Source: Anaerolineales bacterium
GTDB taxonomy: Bacteria > Chloroflexota > Anaerolineae > Anaerolineales > DRMV01
NCBI GenBank assembly: GCA_027026295.1
Contig: JALVOR010000085.1
Coordinates: forward strand, 1-17,870
Direction of reading: 5' to 3'
DNA: 17,870 nucleotides
The notes beneath the pieces are model-generated. The model did no database searches. It saw only the letters and a list, made by a program, of their open reading frames with translations, and was not told where the DNA came from. A program made the translations under genes and the position numbers. Shown here in pieces: positions 1-8,439 of this stretch (position 1 is its first letter; every line of letters begins with the position of its first letter).

Positions 1-1443
1 CCACTGGATGCCTTCAATGCTGCCAACAACCTGCCCGACCTGCTGTTTGCGCTGATTTCCGGAGGGGCGCTGGCGATGGCGTTCATCCCCGTGCTGGCGG
101 AATACCGCACAACGCGCGGGCGCGATGCCCTGTGGGAACTCTTCTCGCGCATCGCCAACCTCGCCTTCCTCACCACAGCAGCGTTAGCGGCGCTCATCGC
201 CGTGTTTGCCCTGCCCCTCATCCGCTGGGAATTCGGTATTGCCCCCCACTTCACGCCCGAACAGCAGCGCCTCGCCGCCACCCTGATGCGCCTCGACCTC
301 ATCGGCACGGTGATTTTCTCCCTCAGCGGGCTGGTGACCGCCGGCCTGCAAGCCAACCAGCACTTCTTCCTGCCCGCGCTCGCGCCGCTGATGTACAACC
401 TGGGACAAATTTTCGGCGCGGCGGTGTTAGCGCCTGCCCACGGCTTCCGCCTGGGGCCGGTGGAAATTCCCGGCTTCGGCTTTGGCATTCACGGGCTGGT
501 GTATGGCGTGCTCATCGGGGCAGTGCTGCATTTCGGGGTGCAGGTGCCGGGGCTGGTGCGCTACGGCTTCCGCTGGTGGCCGCTCATCGGCCTGCGCGAC
601 CCGGGGGTGATGAAAGTGCTCCGCCTGATGGGGCCGCGGGTGCTCACCATGTTCTTCATCCAGTTGGTCTTCCTCGCCCGCGACAACCTTGCCTCGCGCG
701 TGGGCACCGGGGCGGTAAGCGCCTTAGCCTACGGCTGGTTCATCATGCAGGTGCCGGAAACCCTCTTGGGCACGGCATTGGGGCTGGTGCTGCTGCCTAC
801 GCTTTCGGAACAAATTGCCCGCGGCGACTGGGAAGCCTTCGCGGCGACGTTCAACCGCGGTGTGCGCGGCCTGCTGGGGCTGACGCTGCCCATCGCCGCC
901 GTGCTGGCCATGGCGCTGCCCGGCCTGCTGCCGGTGCTGGGGCTGGGCGAAAGCGGCACACGGCTGGTGGTGTGGACGACCCGCGCTTACCTGTTAGGGC
1001 TGGCAGGGCACAGCCTGCTGGAACTCGCCGCCCGCGGCTTCTACGCCCAGCAGGACGCCAAAACGCCGCTGCTGGCTTCGGCCATCAACACCGCCGTTTA
1101 CATTTCGTTGGGCGTGTTAGCCATCGCCTCGGGGAAAAACTTAGGGGCCAACGGCACATTGGCAGGCGCCACCGGCATTGGCGCCGCCAACGCCATCGCT
1201 TTCACCACCGAAGCGGCGCTGCTGCTCTTCCTGCTCCACCGCCGCCACGCCGGGGTGCCCGCATTTCAGCACAGCATCCGCGACGCCACGCTGAGCGCGC
1301 TGGCCGGCGGGCTGGCAGCCTACCTCACCATGGCCTACGCCCCCCTGCCGCTGCTGGTGCGCGGTGTGCTGGCTTCCCTCGTCGGTCTGGCTGCTGCCGC
1401 GCCCTTCGTGTGGAAAGAAACCCGCGCCTTACTCACGTGGTAG
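1..1443 (+). CDS. murJ: Lipid II flippase MurJ (MviN family), 5' truncated
   Basis: This integral membrane protein of the MOP superfamily would flip lipid II across the cytoplasmic membrane for peptidoglycan synthesis. The reading frame is open from base 1 (P-L-DAFNAANNLPDLLFALISG) to TAG at 1441-1443. The internal ATG at 76 is therefore not the true start. About 480 residues are visible against a usual length near 510-530, so roughly 30-50 N-terminal residues lie outside the window. The opening segment matches the MurJ signature around helix 2 (DxFxxAxxLPxLLxxLxxGGALxxAFIPVLAEY). About 13 hydrophobic segments follow, including the family-typical 'ARGFYAQQDAKTPLLAS' stretch. At the position of the paired arginines of E. 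coli MurJ (LPNLLRR) this protein has LPDLLFA; I recall this as common outside proteobacteria. The gene converges on the transporter operon at 1687. No strong terminator follows it. Confidence 0.93.
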   Translation, partial: PLDAFNAANNLPDLLFALISGGALAMAFIPVLAEYRTTRGRDALWELFSRIANLAFLTTAALAALIAVFALPLIRWEFGIAPHFTPEQQRLAATLMRLDLIGTVIFSLSGLVTAGLQANQHFFLPALAPLMYNLGQIFGAAVLAPAHGFRLGPVEIPGFGFGIHGLVYGVLIGAVLHFGVQVPGLVRYGFRWWPLIGLRDPGVMKVLRLMGPRVLTMFFIQLVFLARDNLASRVGTGAVSALAYGWFIMQVPETLLGTALGLVLLPTLSEQIARGDWEAFAATFNRGVRGLLGLTLPIAAVLAMALPGLLPVLGLGESGTRLVVWTTRAYLLGLAGHSLLELAARGFYAQQDAKTPLLASAINTAVYISLGVLAIASGKNLGANGTLAGATGIGAANAIAFTTEAALLLFLLHRRHAGVPAFQHSIRDATLSALAGGLAAYLTMAYAPLPLLVRGVLASLVGLAAAAPFVWKETRALLTW

Positions 1444-1620
1444 TAAGAGGAACCACAGAGAGAACGTAGAAAAGCATCCACAGAGATTTCACAAATTAGC
1501 ACAGATTAGGCGACAAACTTCAAAAGCCACACAACACGCCGCGATTTCTCGGCGGCTTGGCATCCAAATTCCCGTGATCACCCATGACCTCCGTGTTCCC
1601 CGTGATCTGTTTTCCAACAC
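1444..1620 (+). repeat. Degenerate intergenic repeat array, copy R0
   Basis: This non-coding spacer lies between convergent murJ and the transporter ATPase gene. It begins with CCACAGAG-type words (1452 onward, again near 1479) and ends with a phased array of CCGTG/CCATG words starting at 1572, 1582, 1591 and 1600, spaced 9-10 nt. The same two modules occur in the same order and on the same strand in three other spacers of the window. The middle modules (AATTCGTGAAG and CTTTG words) are absent or too decayed to recognise. No open frame with a ribosome binding site was seen here. Confidence 0.7.
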
Positions 1621-1632
1621 CGGAACAACAAC

Positions 1633-1662
1633 AAAAAAGGGCTGGCGCATTTGCCAGCCCTT
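1633..1662 (-). terminator. Rho-independent terminator of the nucleoside transporter operon
   Basis: Read on the minus strand, AAGGGCTGGC, a six-base loop (AAATGC) and GCCAGCCCTT form a 10-bp perfect stem. It is followed by a run of six T (complement of 1633-1638) and more T-rich sequence. It starts 25 bp beyond the stop of the ATPase gene at 1687, so it ends that operon. Confidence 0.9.
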
Positions 1663-1686
1663 GAATTTTGCCAAAAGCAGCGCTTC

Positions 1687-3222
1687 TCACACCGCCGGTG
1701 CCGCTTCTGCAATCTTGCTGCCCGCCATGAGCAACCCCAGTTCGGTACGCGTCACCTTGTCTGCGTCCACTACGGCCACAATTTTGCCGTGATACATCAC
1801 AGCAATGCGGTCTGCCAGCGACGTGATTTCATCCAGTTCGGCGGAAACCAGCAGCACCGCCGCGCCCTGGTCGCGCATGGAAATAATGCGCTTGTGAATG
1901 TACTCAATCGAACCCACATCCAGGCCGCGGGTAGGCTGGTTGGCAACAAGCAACTTGATGGGGCGACTGAACTCCCGGGCGACGATGACCTTCTGCTGAT
2001 TGCCGCCGGAAAGCGACCCGGCGGTGGTGAAAATGCTGGGGGTACGCACATCGAATTGCCCGACCAGTTTCTGAGCGTTTTCCACAATGGCCGCCTGATT
2101 GCGCTGCAGGCCATGGGCAAACGGCGGCTTGTAGTAAGTGCACAGCACCAGGTTGTCGGCAATGGTGTAGGAAAGCACCAAACCGTGCTTCTGGCGGTCT
2201 TCGGGGATGTGCGCCATGCCATGCTCGATGAGGTAACGGGGGTTGCGCTCAGGGGTGGGCTTGCCTCGCAGCAACACCTTGCCGCCGCGGATGTGGCGCA
2301 AACCGGTGATGGCTTCCACCAGTTCGGTCTGGCCGTTGCCCTGCACACCGGCGACACCTAAAATTTCACCCTCCCGCACCTCGAAAGAAACACCATCCAC
2401 GGCAACCAGATGGCGCTCGTCTTCCACCACCAGGTCTTTGACTTCCAGCACCACATCTTTGGGTTTGGCGGGGCTTTTTTCCACCTGAAGCACGACCTCA
2501 CGCCCCACCATCATGGCAGCCAAGCCCTGCTCGTTGGTTTCAGCAGGGGTGGTCGTGCCCACCACCTTGCCGCGGCGCATCACGGTAATGTGGTCGGCAA
2601 TCGCCATCACTTCTTTGAGTTTGTGGGTAATGAAGATAATCGAAACGCCCCGCTCGGTCAGTTGCCGCATGATGACGAAAAGTTCCTCGACTTCCTGCGG
2701 CGTCAGTACAGCGGTCGGCTCATCGAGTACCAGCACTTTGGCGTCACGATAAAGCGCCTTGAGGATTTCCACACGTTGCTGCACGCCCACCGGCATATCC
2801 TCGATGACCTCATCGGGGTCAACTTCCAGGCCATATTGCTCGGAAAGCCGCCGCACAGCCTCGCGGGCAGCATCCAGGTTCAGCGTCCAGCCCTTGGTGG
2901 GTTCCGCACCCAAAATCAGGTTTTCGGCCACGGTGAACACCGGCACCAACATAAAGTGCTGGTGCACCATGCCAATGCCCAACCGAATGGCATCGTGCGG
3001 GCTATCAATGGTAACTTTCTCGCCATTGACAAAAATTTCGCCTTCGTCGGGGTGATAAAGGCCGTAAATGATGTTCATCAGCGTGGTCTTGCCCGCGCCG
3101 TTTTCGCCCAGCAGGGCGTGCACTTCCCCTTTGCGGAGGGCAAAATTGACGTGGTCGTTCGCCAACACGCCGGGAAAGCGCTTGACGATATTTCGGACTT
3201 CCAAAGCCAGAACTTCACTCAT
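1687..3222 (-). CDS. BMP-family nucleoside ABC transporter, double ATP-binding protein (NupO/YufO-like)
   Basis: This 511-aa ATPase would energise uptake of nucleosides or related bases, working with the two permeases just upstream. It has two ABC domains. Domain 1 has Walker A GENGAGKTT (39-47), Q-loop VHQHF (86-90), the family's altered signature VGVQQRVE (145-152), Walker B LVLDEPT (164-170) and H-loop H200. Domain 2 has the degenerate Walker A GVQGNGQTE (292-300), signature LSGGNQQK (404-411) and NQPTRGLD, in which the catalytic Glu is Gln. This asymmetry is normal for RbsA/NupO-type proteins and implies one active ATP site. The start is ATG at 3222, preceded by GGGAGCG. The gene is last in a three-gene operon, 53 bp after the permease, and is followed by a clear terminator. 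A sugar ATPase is the main alternative. The permeases favour the BMP class. Confidence 0.92.
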   Translation of the reverse strand: MSEVLALEVRNIVKRFPGVLANDHVNFALRKGEVHALLGENGAGKTTLMNIIYGLYHPDEGEIFVNGEKVTIDSPHDAIRLGIGMVHQHFMLVPVFTVAENLILGAEPTKGWTLNLDAAREAVRRLSEQYGLEVDPDEVIEDMPVGVQQRVEILKALYRDAKVLVLDEPTAVLTPQEVEELFVIMRQLTERGVSIIFITHKLKEVMAIADHITVMRRGKVVGTTTPAETNEQGLAAMMVGREVVLQVEKSPAKPKDVVLEVKDLVVEDERHLVAVDGVSFEVREGEILGVAGVQGNGQTELVEAITGLRHIRGGKVLLRGKPTPERNPRYLIEHGMAHIPEDRQKHGLVLSYTIADNLVLCTYYKPPFAHGLQRNQAAIVENAQKLVGQFDVRTPSIFTTAGSLSGGNQQKVIVAREFSRPIKLLVANQPTRGLDVGSIEYIHKRIISMRDQGAAVLLVSAELDEITSLADRIAVMYHGKIVAVVDADKVTRTELGLLMAGSKIAEAAPAV

Positions 3223-3265
3223 AGGTCGCTCCCAAAACCGTTACAGGAAACAGGTCATCACAAGA

Positions 3266-3283
3266 AAGGCTGGCCTCAGCCTT
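3266..3283 (-). other. Intercistronic hairpin over the permease stop codon
   Basis: On the minus strand AAGGCTG, the loop AGGC and CAGCCTT form a perfect 7-bp stem overlapping the TGA of the permease gene (3276-3278). The sequence after it, TCTTGTG, is a poor U-tract. It is more likely an mRNA-stability or partial attenuation element between permease and ATPase than a full terminator. The function is inferred. Confidence 0.35.
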
Positions 3284-4295
3284 CTTTTTCGTAGGGGATG
3301 CCGTCTGCCGCAGGCGGGCGGGCTTTCCCAACGAAACCGGCCAGCACGATGATGGTCAGCAGGTACGGCAACATGCCGATGAACTGGTGCGGAATCTGCA
3401 CCTGTCCGCCAAACTGCAGTTGGGTTTGCAGCGCCGAAGCAAAACCAAACAACAGCGCTGCCCCCCAGGCGCCGAAAGGCGTCCATTTGCCGAAAATCAT
3501 CACTGCCAACGCCACGAAACCGCGCCCGTTGGTCATCAAGCGTTCAAAGGAACCCACCGCTTCCAACGAAAGATAAGCGCCAGCCAGACCAGCCAAAGCG
3601 CCACCAACCACCACGTTCACATAGCGCACCAGGTAAACGTTGATGCCCAAAGTGTCGGCAGCCCGCGGGTGTTCGCCCACAGCGCGGGTGCGCAACCCCC
3701 AAGGGGTATAGAAGAGCACATAATGCACCAGGAACACCAGCAGAATGGAAGCGTAAGTAATCGGCGGATTGTTGAACAGCACCGTGCCAATGAGCGGAAT
3801 TTTTGTCAAAGGCCCCAACGGAATGGGATTGAGTTTGCCGTGGGCGCTCAGGCCGACTTTGTAAAAATAGCCCGTCAGACCAATTGCCAGAATGTTGATG
3901 ACCGTGCCGCCGATAATCTGGTCGATTTTCAGGGAAACCGACATAAAAGCCAGCAACAAACCCAGCAATGCGCCAATGGCAACGCCTGCCAGCACGCCTA
4001 ACAACAAATTGCCGGTGTAAACATTGACCAGGAAAGCAATGAAGGCCGCCAGCAGCATCTGGCCTTCGATGCCGATGTTGATGACCGCGGCGCGCTCACC
4101 CAGCAAGCCACACAAAGCGCCCAGCACTAACGGCACCGACTGCCGCAGCGTGGAAGCCAGCACAGCCTCGGTAATTTGCGGCGATTTGGCATAGTAATAG
4201 CCGATAAGCACCGCCAACGCCACCGCACCTGCCAGCCACCACCCCCATCGTTTCACAAAAAGTTTCCAGTTCGCAAAAGAAGCCGGAGTTGTCAT
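3276..4295 (-). CDS. BMP-family nucleoside ABC transporter permease (NupQ/YufQ-like)
   Basis: This 339-aa inner-membrane permease of the BPD_transp_2 class would form half of the translocation channel for nucleosides or bases. It has about 9-10 hydrophobic segments. The family hallmark LVLGALCGLLGERAAVINIG followed by IEGQML sits at about residues 55-81 and matches NupQ-type permeases. A further conserved stretch, LRTRAVGEHPRAADTLGINV, lies in the coupling-helix region that contacts the ATPase. The start is ATG at 4295. A Shine-Dalgarno sequence (AGAGGTG) overlaps the stop of the upstream permease at 4306, so translation is probably coupled. It is second in the operon. No odd features beyond the hairpin at its stop. 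Confidence 0.92.
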   Translation of the reverse strand: MTTPASFANWKLFVKRWGWWLAGAVALAVLIGYYYAKSPQITEAVLASTLRQSVPLVLGALCGLLGERAAVINIGIEGQMLLAAFIAFLVNVYTGNLLLGVLAGVAIGALLGLLLAFMSVSLKIDQIIGGTVINILAIGLTGYFYKVGLSAHGKLNPIPLGPLTKIPLIGTVLFNNPPITYASILLVFLVHYVLFYTPWGLRTRAVGEHPRAADTLGINVYLVRYVNVVVGGALAGLAGAYLSLEAVGSFERLMTNGRGFVALAVMIFGKWTPFGAWGAALLFGFASALQTQLQFGGQVQIPHQFIGMLPYLLTIIVLAGFVGKARPPAADGIPYEKEG

Positions 4296-4305
4296 AAACG
4301 CACCT

Positions 4306-5418
4306 CTAATGGGAGCCCCAGCCCGTGCTGAGGGTAATCTTTTCGCCTTCCTCGGCTGCCTTCATGCGCAACAGCCAGCGCACAATCACATCAGCCGCCA
4401 CGAAAAACAGCATCAGCGCCTGCACCACATCGGTGATTTCCTGCGCCACGTGGGCGTGGAACTGCATGACGTTGGAGCCTGCCCGCATCGCACCCAAAAG
4501 CAGCGCCGCCGGAATCACGCCGAAGGGGGCAGTTTTGCCCAGCAGGGCAACGGTAATGCCGTCGAAACCCAAATTGGCATTGAAGCCCGGTTCGTAACGC
4601 CCAACCACCCCCTGGGTTTCCACCGCGCCGCCCATGCCCGCCAACAAGGCACTGATGACCATGGTGAGGATCACCGTGCGCGCCACTTTCATCCCTGCAT
4701 AACGGGCAGCGTGGGGGTTCTGCCCCACCGTGCGGATTTCAAAGCCTAAGGTGGTATGCTGCAAAATCCACCACACAACGGCCGCTGCTGCCACCGCCAG
4801 CAGGAAACCAAACGGCAGCCACGACCACGTGGGCAGTTTCGCCGAAGGCAAAATGTTAGGCGTGCGCGCCACGATATTGCCGGGGGAAGTGTCTTTCAAG
4901 GGCCCATTAGCGAGGTAATCCGTAAAGCCCATCGCGACGTAGTTCAACATGATGGTGGTGATAACCTCGTGCGCGCCGGTATAAGTTTTCAACGCGCCCG
5001 GAATCGCACCGTAAAGGCCGCCGGCAATTGCACCCGCGGTCAATGCTACGGCAGCGTGAATTCCGGGGGGCAGACCATGCACGGCGAAGCCCACCCAGGC
5101 AGCCGTAATGGCGCCAAAGAGCAATTGCCCCTGCGCACCAATGTTGAACAACCCTGCCTTGAAAGCAAAGGCTACCGCCAGGCCGCTAAAAATGAGTGGG
5201 GTGGTCTTTTCCAGCGTGCGCCGCCAGCCTGCGGCGTTGCCAAACGCGCCTTTTGCCAGTGAGGCGTAGGCGTCCCACGCCGAAGCACCGGATACCTCGA
5301 TGATGACAGCGCCGATAATCAACGCCAACACCACCGCCCCCAACGGCACACTCACACTTTGCCAAAAACGGAGCAATGCCCCTCCTGCTGTTGTCTTGCG
5401 CTTTTCTTGTTCGCTCAT
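4306..5418 (-). CDS. BMP-family nucleoside ABC transporter permease (NupP/YufP-like)
   Basis: This 370-aa permease of the BPD_transp_2 class pairs with the product of 3276-4295. The N-terminus is cytoplasmic and basic (EQEKRKTT), followed by about 9-10 membrane segments. Diagnostic stretches are TTPLIFSGLAVAFAFKAGLF-NIGAQGQLLFGA (about 88-120), GALKTYTGAHEVITTIMLNY (about 161-180) and the coupling-helix sequence RTVGQNPHAARYAGM. All match the larger NupP-type permease. The start is ATG at 5418, with GAGG about 6 nt upstream. This is the first gene of the operon. The BMP substrate-binding lipoprotein that usually leads such operons is not next to it; the upstream neighbour at 5815 encodes an unrelated coiled-coil protein. 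Substrate identity (purine, pyrimidine or simple sugar) cannot be read from the sequence. Confidence 0.92.
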   Translation of the reverse strand: MSEQEKRKTTAGGALLRFWQSVSVPLGAVVLALIIGAVIIEVSGASAWDAYASLAKGAFGNAAGWRRTLEKTTPLIFSGLAVAFAFKAGLFNIGAQGQLLFGAITAAWVGFAVHGLPPGIHAAVALTAGAIAGGLYGAIPGALKTYTGAHEVITTIMLNYVAMGFTDYLANGPLKDTSPGNIVARTPNILPSAKLPTWSWLPFGFLLAVAAAAVVWWILQHTTLGFEIRTVGQNPHAARYAGMKVARTVILTMVISALLAGMGGAVETQGVVGRYEPGFNANLGFDGITVALLGKTAPFGVIPAALLLGAMRAGSNVMQFHAHVAQEITDVVQALMLFFVAADVIVRWLLRMKAAEEGEKITLSTGWGSH

Positions 5419-5454
5419 CCTCTACCTCGGTTGCAAGGATTTAACTGCTAAACA

Positions 5455-5468
5455 CCCTGTACACAGGG
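5455..5468. promoter_or_regulatory. Short palindrome in the transporter operon leader
   Basis: CCCTG, four bases and CAGGG form an inverted repeat 37-50 bp upstream of the first permease start, downstream of a candidate -10. It could be a repressor operator or a small leader hairpin. No known riboswitch fold was recognised here. Confidence 0.25.
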
Positions 5469-5492
5469 AAGGTTCGCCTCTCTACAAAGCAT

Positions 5493-5501
5493 CTTTTATC
5501 A
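5493..5501 (-). promoter_or_regulatory. Candidate extended -10 promoter of the transporter operon
   Basis: The minus strand reads TGATAAAAG: a TGn extension and a 4/6 -10 hexamer (TAAAAG). Initiation near 5486 would give a leader of about 68 nt. No convincing -35 was found. The TGn context resembles the other promoters in this window, which is the main support. Confidence 0.3.
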
Positions 5502-5548
5502 CTACCCAGCCCTGGCAAAGAAAAATTGCAAATTGCACGGGCTGCAAA

Positions 5549-5793
5549 CCACAGAAGCCACAAAAATGCCACCGAAAACGCAGAAACGGGGCAATTCGTG
5601 AAGCATTACTTCGTCAGTTCGTAGCGTTCGAAGTAACACCATGCCGAACTCCAATGCCCTTCGCGTTCTTTGCCTTCTTTGCAGCCTTTGCGTTAACTTC
5701 TTTGCACTCTCTGCACCTTAGCGTTACAAAAAATCCGTGATTATCCGTGTCATCCGTGGCCTGTCTTCCCAAGGCTGAATAGTTGCCTTTTAT
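5549..5793 (+). repeat. Degenerate intergenic repeat array, copy R1 (full module order)
   Basis: This is a non-coding spacer of about 400 bp (5419-5814) between two minus-strand genes. It carries the complete repeat. The modules in order are: CCACAGAA/CACCGAAAACGCAGAAA words (5549-5584); GGCAATTCGTGAAGCATTAC followed by TTCGTCAGTTCGTAG; a CTTTG/CTCTG array starting at 5668, 5677, 5686, 5700 and 5709; TTAGCGTTACAAAAAATCCG; and CCGTG words at 5735, 5745 and 5754. The copy at 12211-12718 matches it module by module. It lacks any credible coding frame. Orientation is given relative to the plus strand. Confidence 0.8.
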
Positions 5794-5814
5794 CTAAAGA
5801 ACTTCTCGCGTCTT

Positions 5815-7002
5815 TTACAAGTCTTTGAGCACACCTGTCAGGCGCTCATACTCATTCACCCATTCCTGCGCCAACGTCGCCAGCGCTTGCAGGCGCTTCC
5901 GCACCTGCTCATCGCCCATCTTGACCACATCGTCCAACGCCTGCAAGCCATCCTGCAATTGGGCAAACTGCTCGGTGAGGCGGGCAAGGCGACGCTCAAC
6001 ATCCTGCCCGCGTTCATCTTGCGCCAAAACGTAGTTCGCCCACCGCTTTTGGTCGTCGGCTTTGAACGTCGTCCATTCCTGGCGAAAACGCTCTTCCGAC
6101 AAACGTTGCACCTCGGTAATCTCGTTGATGCGGCGTTCCATGCGCTCGGTCATGTCCTCGAAATCCTGCTGTGCCCGCCTGACCGCACGCTGCAAATCAT
6201 CCCACCCACGCAGGCGTTCTTCCACCTGCTGGCTGAGGGATTCCAGCGACTCGAAACGCTCTTCCCACGCTTTCCAGGTGCGCTCCCACGCCAGCCAGCG
6301 GCGATTTTGTGCTTCCAGAAAATCTTTCTGTTCCTGCTTGCGGCGGTTTTCCAGCGCCATTACTTCCTGCAGACGCTCGTCCACCTTGCGCAAAGTTTCC
6401 CCAAACACTTGCGATTGCGCCCGCTGCTCTTCCAGTTTCTTGCGGAAAGCCAACACTTCGCCCTGCAAATCTACCAGCCGCTTCGCGTTGCGGTCCTGGG
6501 TTTCCTGCAACAGACGGAAGGCTCGCTGGCGGTCCTCTTCAACGTGTTCTACGCTCTCAAGGCGTTTTTCCAGTGCCTGCGTGGAACGCCGCAGTTCGCC
6601 GATTTCCTTGCCAACCTGCTCCAAAGTACGCTCAGCCGCCGCCAAATCTTCCAGGCGTTTGCGAATCTCCCCCAGGCGGTGACGCAAGGCTTCGAGATCT
6701 TCGTGCTGGGTGCGCTCGCTTTCCCGCACCAATTGCTGCAGGCGTTGTTCTGCCTCTTCCAGGTTGCGAGCGGCGCTTTGCTCCACCCGCGCAATGGCGG
6801 CTTCCACCTGGTCAATCCGCCCCAACGAAGCGTTTACCTTCGCAATGTCGCTTTGCAGTTCCTTCAACTGCGTAGACGCAGCGCGATAATCTCCCTCCAG
6901 CGCTACAAGGCGTTCCTGCAACGCCAGAATCAAGCCGTGGTCTTTGCGGCGCTCTTCTTCCAGAAACGCCAAACGCTGCTTCAGGGCATCATCTTTTGCC
7001 AT
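5815..7002 (-). CDS. Cytoplasmic coiled-coil protein with tryptophan-rich core, function unknown
   Basis: I do not recognise this 395-aa protein as a characterised family. It has no signal peptide or membrane segment and is almost entirely predicted coiled coil, rich in E, R, Q and L throughout. The region 236-267 is unusual: W236, W239, W243, W246, F250, L253, V260, L264 and W267 fall on consecutive a/d heptad positions, so tryptophans pack the core. Further Trp occur at 310, 321 and 381. The start is ATG at 7002, preceded by GAGGAG. A promoter lies at 7033-7041 in the 42-bp gap after the membrane operon, so it may be expressed both alone and by read-through. Structural, cell-division or chromosome-organising roles are all possible. 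None is shown. Confidence 0.85.
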   Translation of the reverse strand: MAKDDALKQRLAFLEEERRKDHGLILALQERLVALEGDYRAASTQLKELQSDIAKVNASLGRIDQVEAAIARVEQSAARNLEEAEQRLQQLVRESERTQHEDLEALRHRLGEIRKRLEDLAAAERTLEQVGKEIGELRRSTQALEKRLESVEHVEEDRQRAFRLLQETQDRNAKRLVDLQGEVLAFRKKLEEQRAQSQVFGETLRKVDERLQEVMALENRRKQEQKDFLEAQNRRWLAWERTWKAWEERFESLESLSQQVEERLRGWDDLQRAVRRAQQDFEDMTERMERRINEITEVQRLSEERFRQEWTTFKADDQKRWANYVLAQDERGQDVERRLARLTEQFAQLQDGLQALDDVVKMGDEQVRKRLQALATLAQEWVNEYERLTGVLKDL

Positions 7003-7032
7003 TGCTGCTCCTCACATCGTCATATTGTGCGG

Positions 7033-7041
7033 ATTATAACA
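7033..7041 (-). promoter_or_regulatory. Extended -10 promoter of the coiled-coil gene
   Basis: The minus strand reads TGTTATAAT, a perfect TGnTATAAT extended -10 with no clear -35. Initiation about 7 nt downstream leaves a leader of roughly 23 nt containing the GAGGAG ribosome binding site. It lies in the 42-bp gap after the 464-aa membrane gene. Confidence 0.65.
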
Positions 7042-7044
7042 CCC

Positions 7045-8439
7045 CTACCCACGCAAGCGTGCGAAAGTCTGGGCAATTGCCACAGCCTGTTGCCACCACC
7101 ATGTATGAAAAGCACCTACTGCCACAAGAGCGAAGAGCAAAAACCACACCCACCAACGTTCATCACGGGTTTCCTGCGAGCGCCAGGGCGCAGAGCCGCC
7201 GACCACCAGAACACCTGCCAGGCGGAAAGCAGCGGCAGCCAATCCTACGCTGCCTGCCCACAAGGCCGCCAACGCTCCCCACGAAGACGCCACACCCTGC
7301 CAGATGCTCATGTGGGTCAAATAACCGCCAAGCCACGGCACGCCCGCCAACGCCAACGGCGCCAGCACCGCTGCAGCGGTTAGCCAGGGATATTGACGCC
7401 CCAGGCCAGAAAGTGCCAGGTAGTCCAATCCTTCACGGCGCCGCCCCAACCCGCTCAAAGCCAACGCCCAGAGCACGAAAGCCACCGCCCGCACAGGCCA
7501 GAGCGCAAAAAACAGCACCACACCCCCGAACTGTCCCAGACCCACAACCACCAGCCCCAAACCGACATCCACCATCACCGCATAAGCCAACACCCGCCCG
7601 GCGTGCCGCTGGAACGCGGCCCAAAGCCCGCCCACGGCCACCATGACCACCCCCATTACCTGCAGCCAGGAATACACCAGGTCGGATTTCCGCAGCCAGG
7701 TGTATCGATCGAGAAACCCCATACCAAACACGCCCACCACCGTAACCACAGCAGTGATGACCAGCACCGAAGCGTAAGGGTGAATTTCCTCGGTGAGCAT
7801 GGGCATCCAACTATGAAAAGGGAATACGCCCATGAGCAAGGCAAAGCCCACACCCAGCAACACGCCGCCCCGCAGTGCGAGGCCCGACTGCGGCAGGCTG
7901 GTTTCCGTGCCTGTCAGCATCCAGCCGGTAAAAAGTACGAACAGTGCGCCAAGGGTCTGGAACGTCAAAAACCGCAGCACGCCGCGCCCGGCGCGTGTTC
8001 CCGGCGGCAGCAGTAAAGGCACCGCCACAAGGGCTGCTGTTTCAATGAGAAACGCGGCATACAGAAACGGGTGAATGGTCAGCGCAGCAGCCAACGTGGT
8101 CACAAAGGCCATCGCCAGCCCCACGTAAGTAGGCTCCATGCGCGCGGCTGGCGCTACCGCAAGCCATAAAGCCAGCGCCAGGAACAGCCACATCAACAGC
8201 GGACGCATGGCATCCCCAATGGTCAACTGCCGCCCCAGCACACGCAGTGAAGGTGCCATGCGAAAGCCCCACTCACCAATCAACGCCACCGGACGGTCAA
8301 TGGGCACCAACCACGCAAGCAGCGCCAGCAGCAACGCCGCGCTCGCCCCCCAACGGGCTGCCGTCTTCGTGGTGCCTGCAAACAAAAGCAGCACCGCCAT
8401 AACAAAGGGGAAAACCACCCAAATCAGCGGAGCGTTCAC
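7045..8439 (-). CDS. Divergent complex I / Mrp antiporter-like membrane subunit (NuoM/NuoN-related)
   Basis: This 464-aa, roughly 13-14-helix protein is related to the proton-conducting subunits of complex I, Mrp antiporters and group 4 hydrogenases. GTG at 8439 is chosen as start: GGAGG lies 7 nt upstream, it overlaps the previous stop as GTGA, and the first residues begin a membrane helix. A longer frame reaching 8616 is out-of-frame translation of the upstream gene. Family landmarks are E133 in LIETAALV (helix 5 glutamate), GFALLMGVFPFHSWMP (198-213), GRVLAYAVMVDVG (281-293) and LAGVPWLGGYLTH (364-376). The helix 7 lysine that follows GFA in canonical subunits is Leu202, and the lysine of the GFxxK motif is His376, so canonical proton transfer may be altered. 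It is last in a three-gene membrane operon. Confidence 0.8.
   Translation of the reverse strand: MNAPLIWVVFPFVMAVLLLFAGTTKTAARWGASAALLLALLAWLVPIDRPVALIGEWGFRMAPSLRVLGRQLTIGDAMRPLLMWLFLALALWLAVAPAARMEPTYVGLAMAFVTTLAAALTIHPFLYAAFLIETAALVAVPLLLPPGTRAGRGVLRFLTFQTLGALFVLFTGWMLTGTETSLPQSGLALRGGVLLGVGFALLMGVFPFHSWMPMLTEEIHPYASVLVITAVVTVVGVFGMGFLDRYTWLRKSDLVYSWLQVMGVVMVAVGGLWAAFQRHAGRVLAYAVMVDVGLGLVVVGLGQFGGVVLFFALWPVRAVAFVLWALALSGLGRRREGLDYLALSGLGRQYPWLTAAAVLAPLALAGVPWLGGYLTHMSIWQGVASSWGALAALWAGSVGLAAAAFRLAGVLVVGGSAPWRSQETRDERWWVWFLLFALVAVGAFHTWWWQQAVAIAQTFARLRG

Noticed and set aside
1538..1556. Possible murJ terminator (GCCGCGA-TTTC-TCGGCGGC)
   Set aside because: A 7-bp stem with a bulge and no T-run after it; too weak to call.
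5419..5560. Purine or preQ1-type riboswitch before the transporter operon
   Set aside because: No conserved core of a known riboswitch could be found in the leader; only a 5-bp palindrome is present.
5887..7383. 498-codon plus-strand open frame
   Set aside because: Shadow of the coiled-coil gene; it runs across two real minus-strand genes and the promoter between them.
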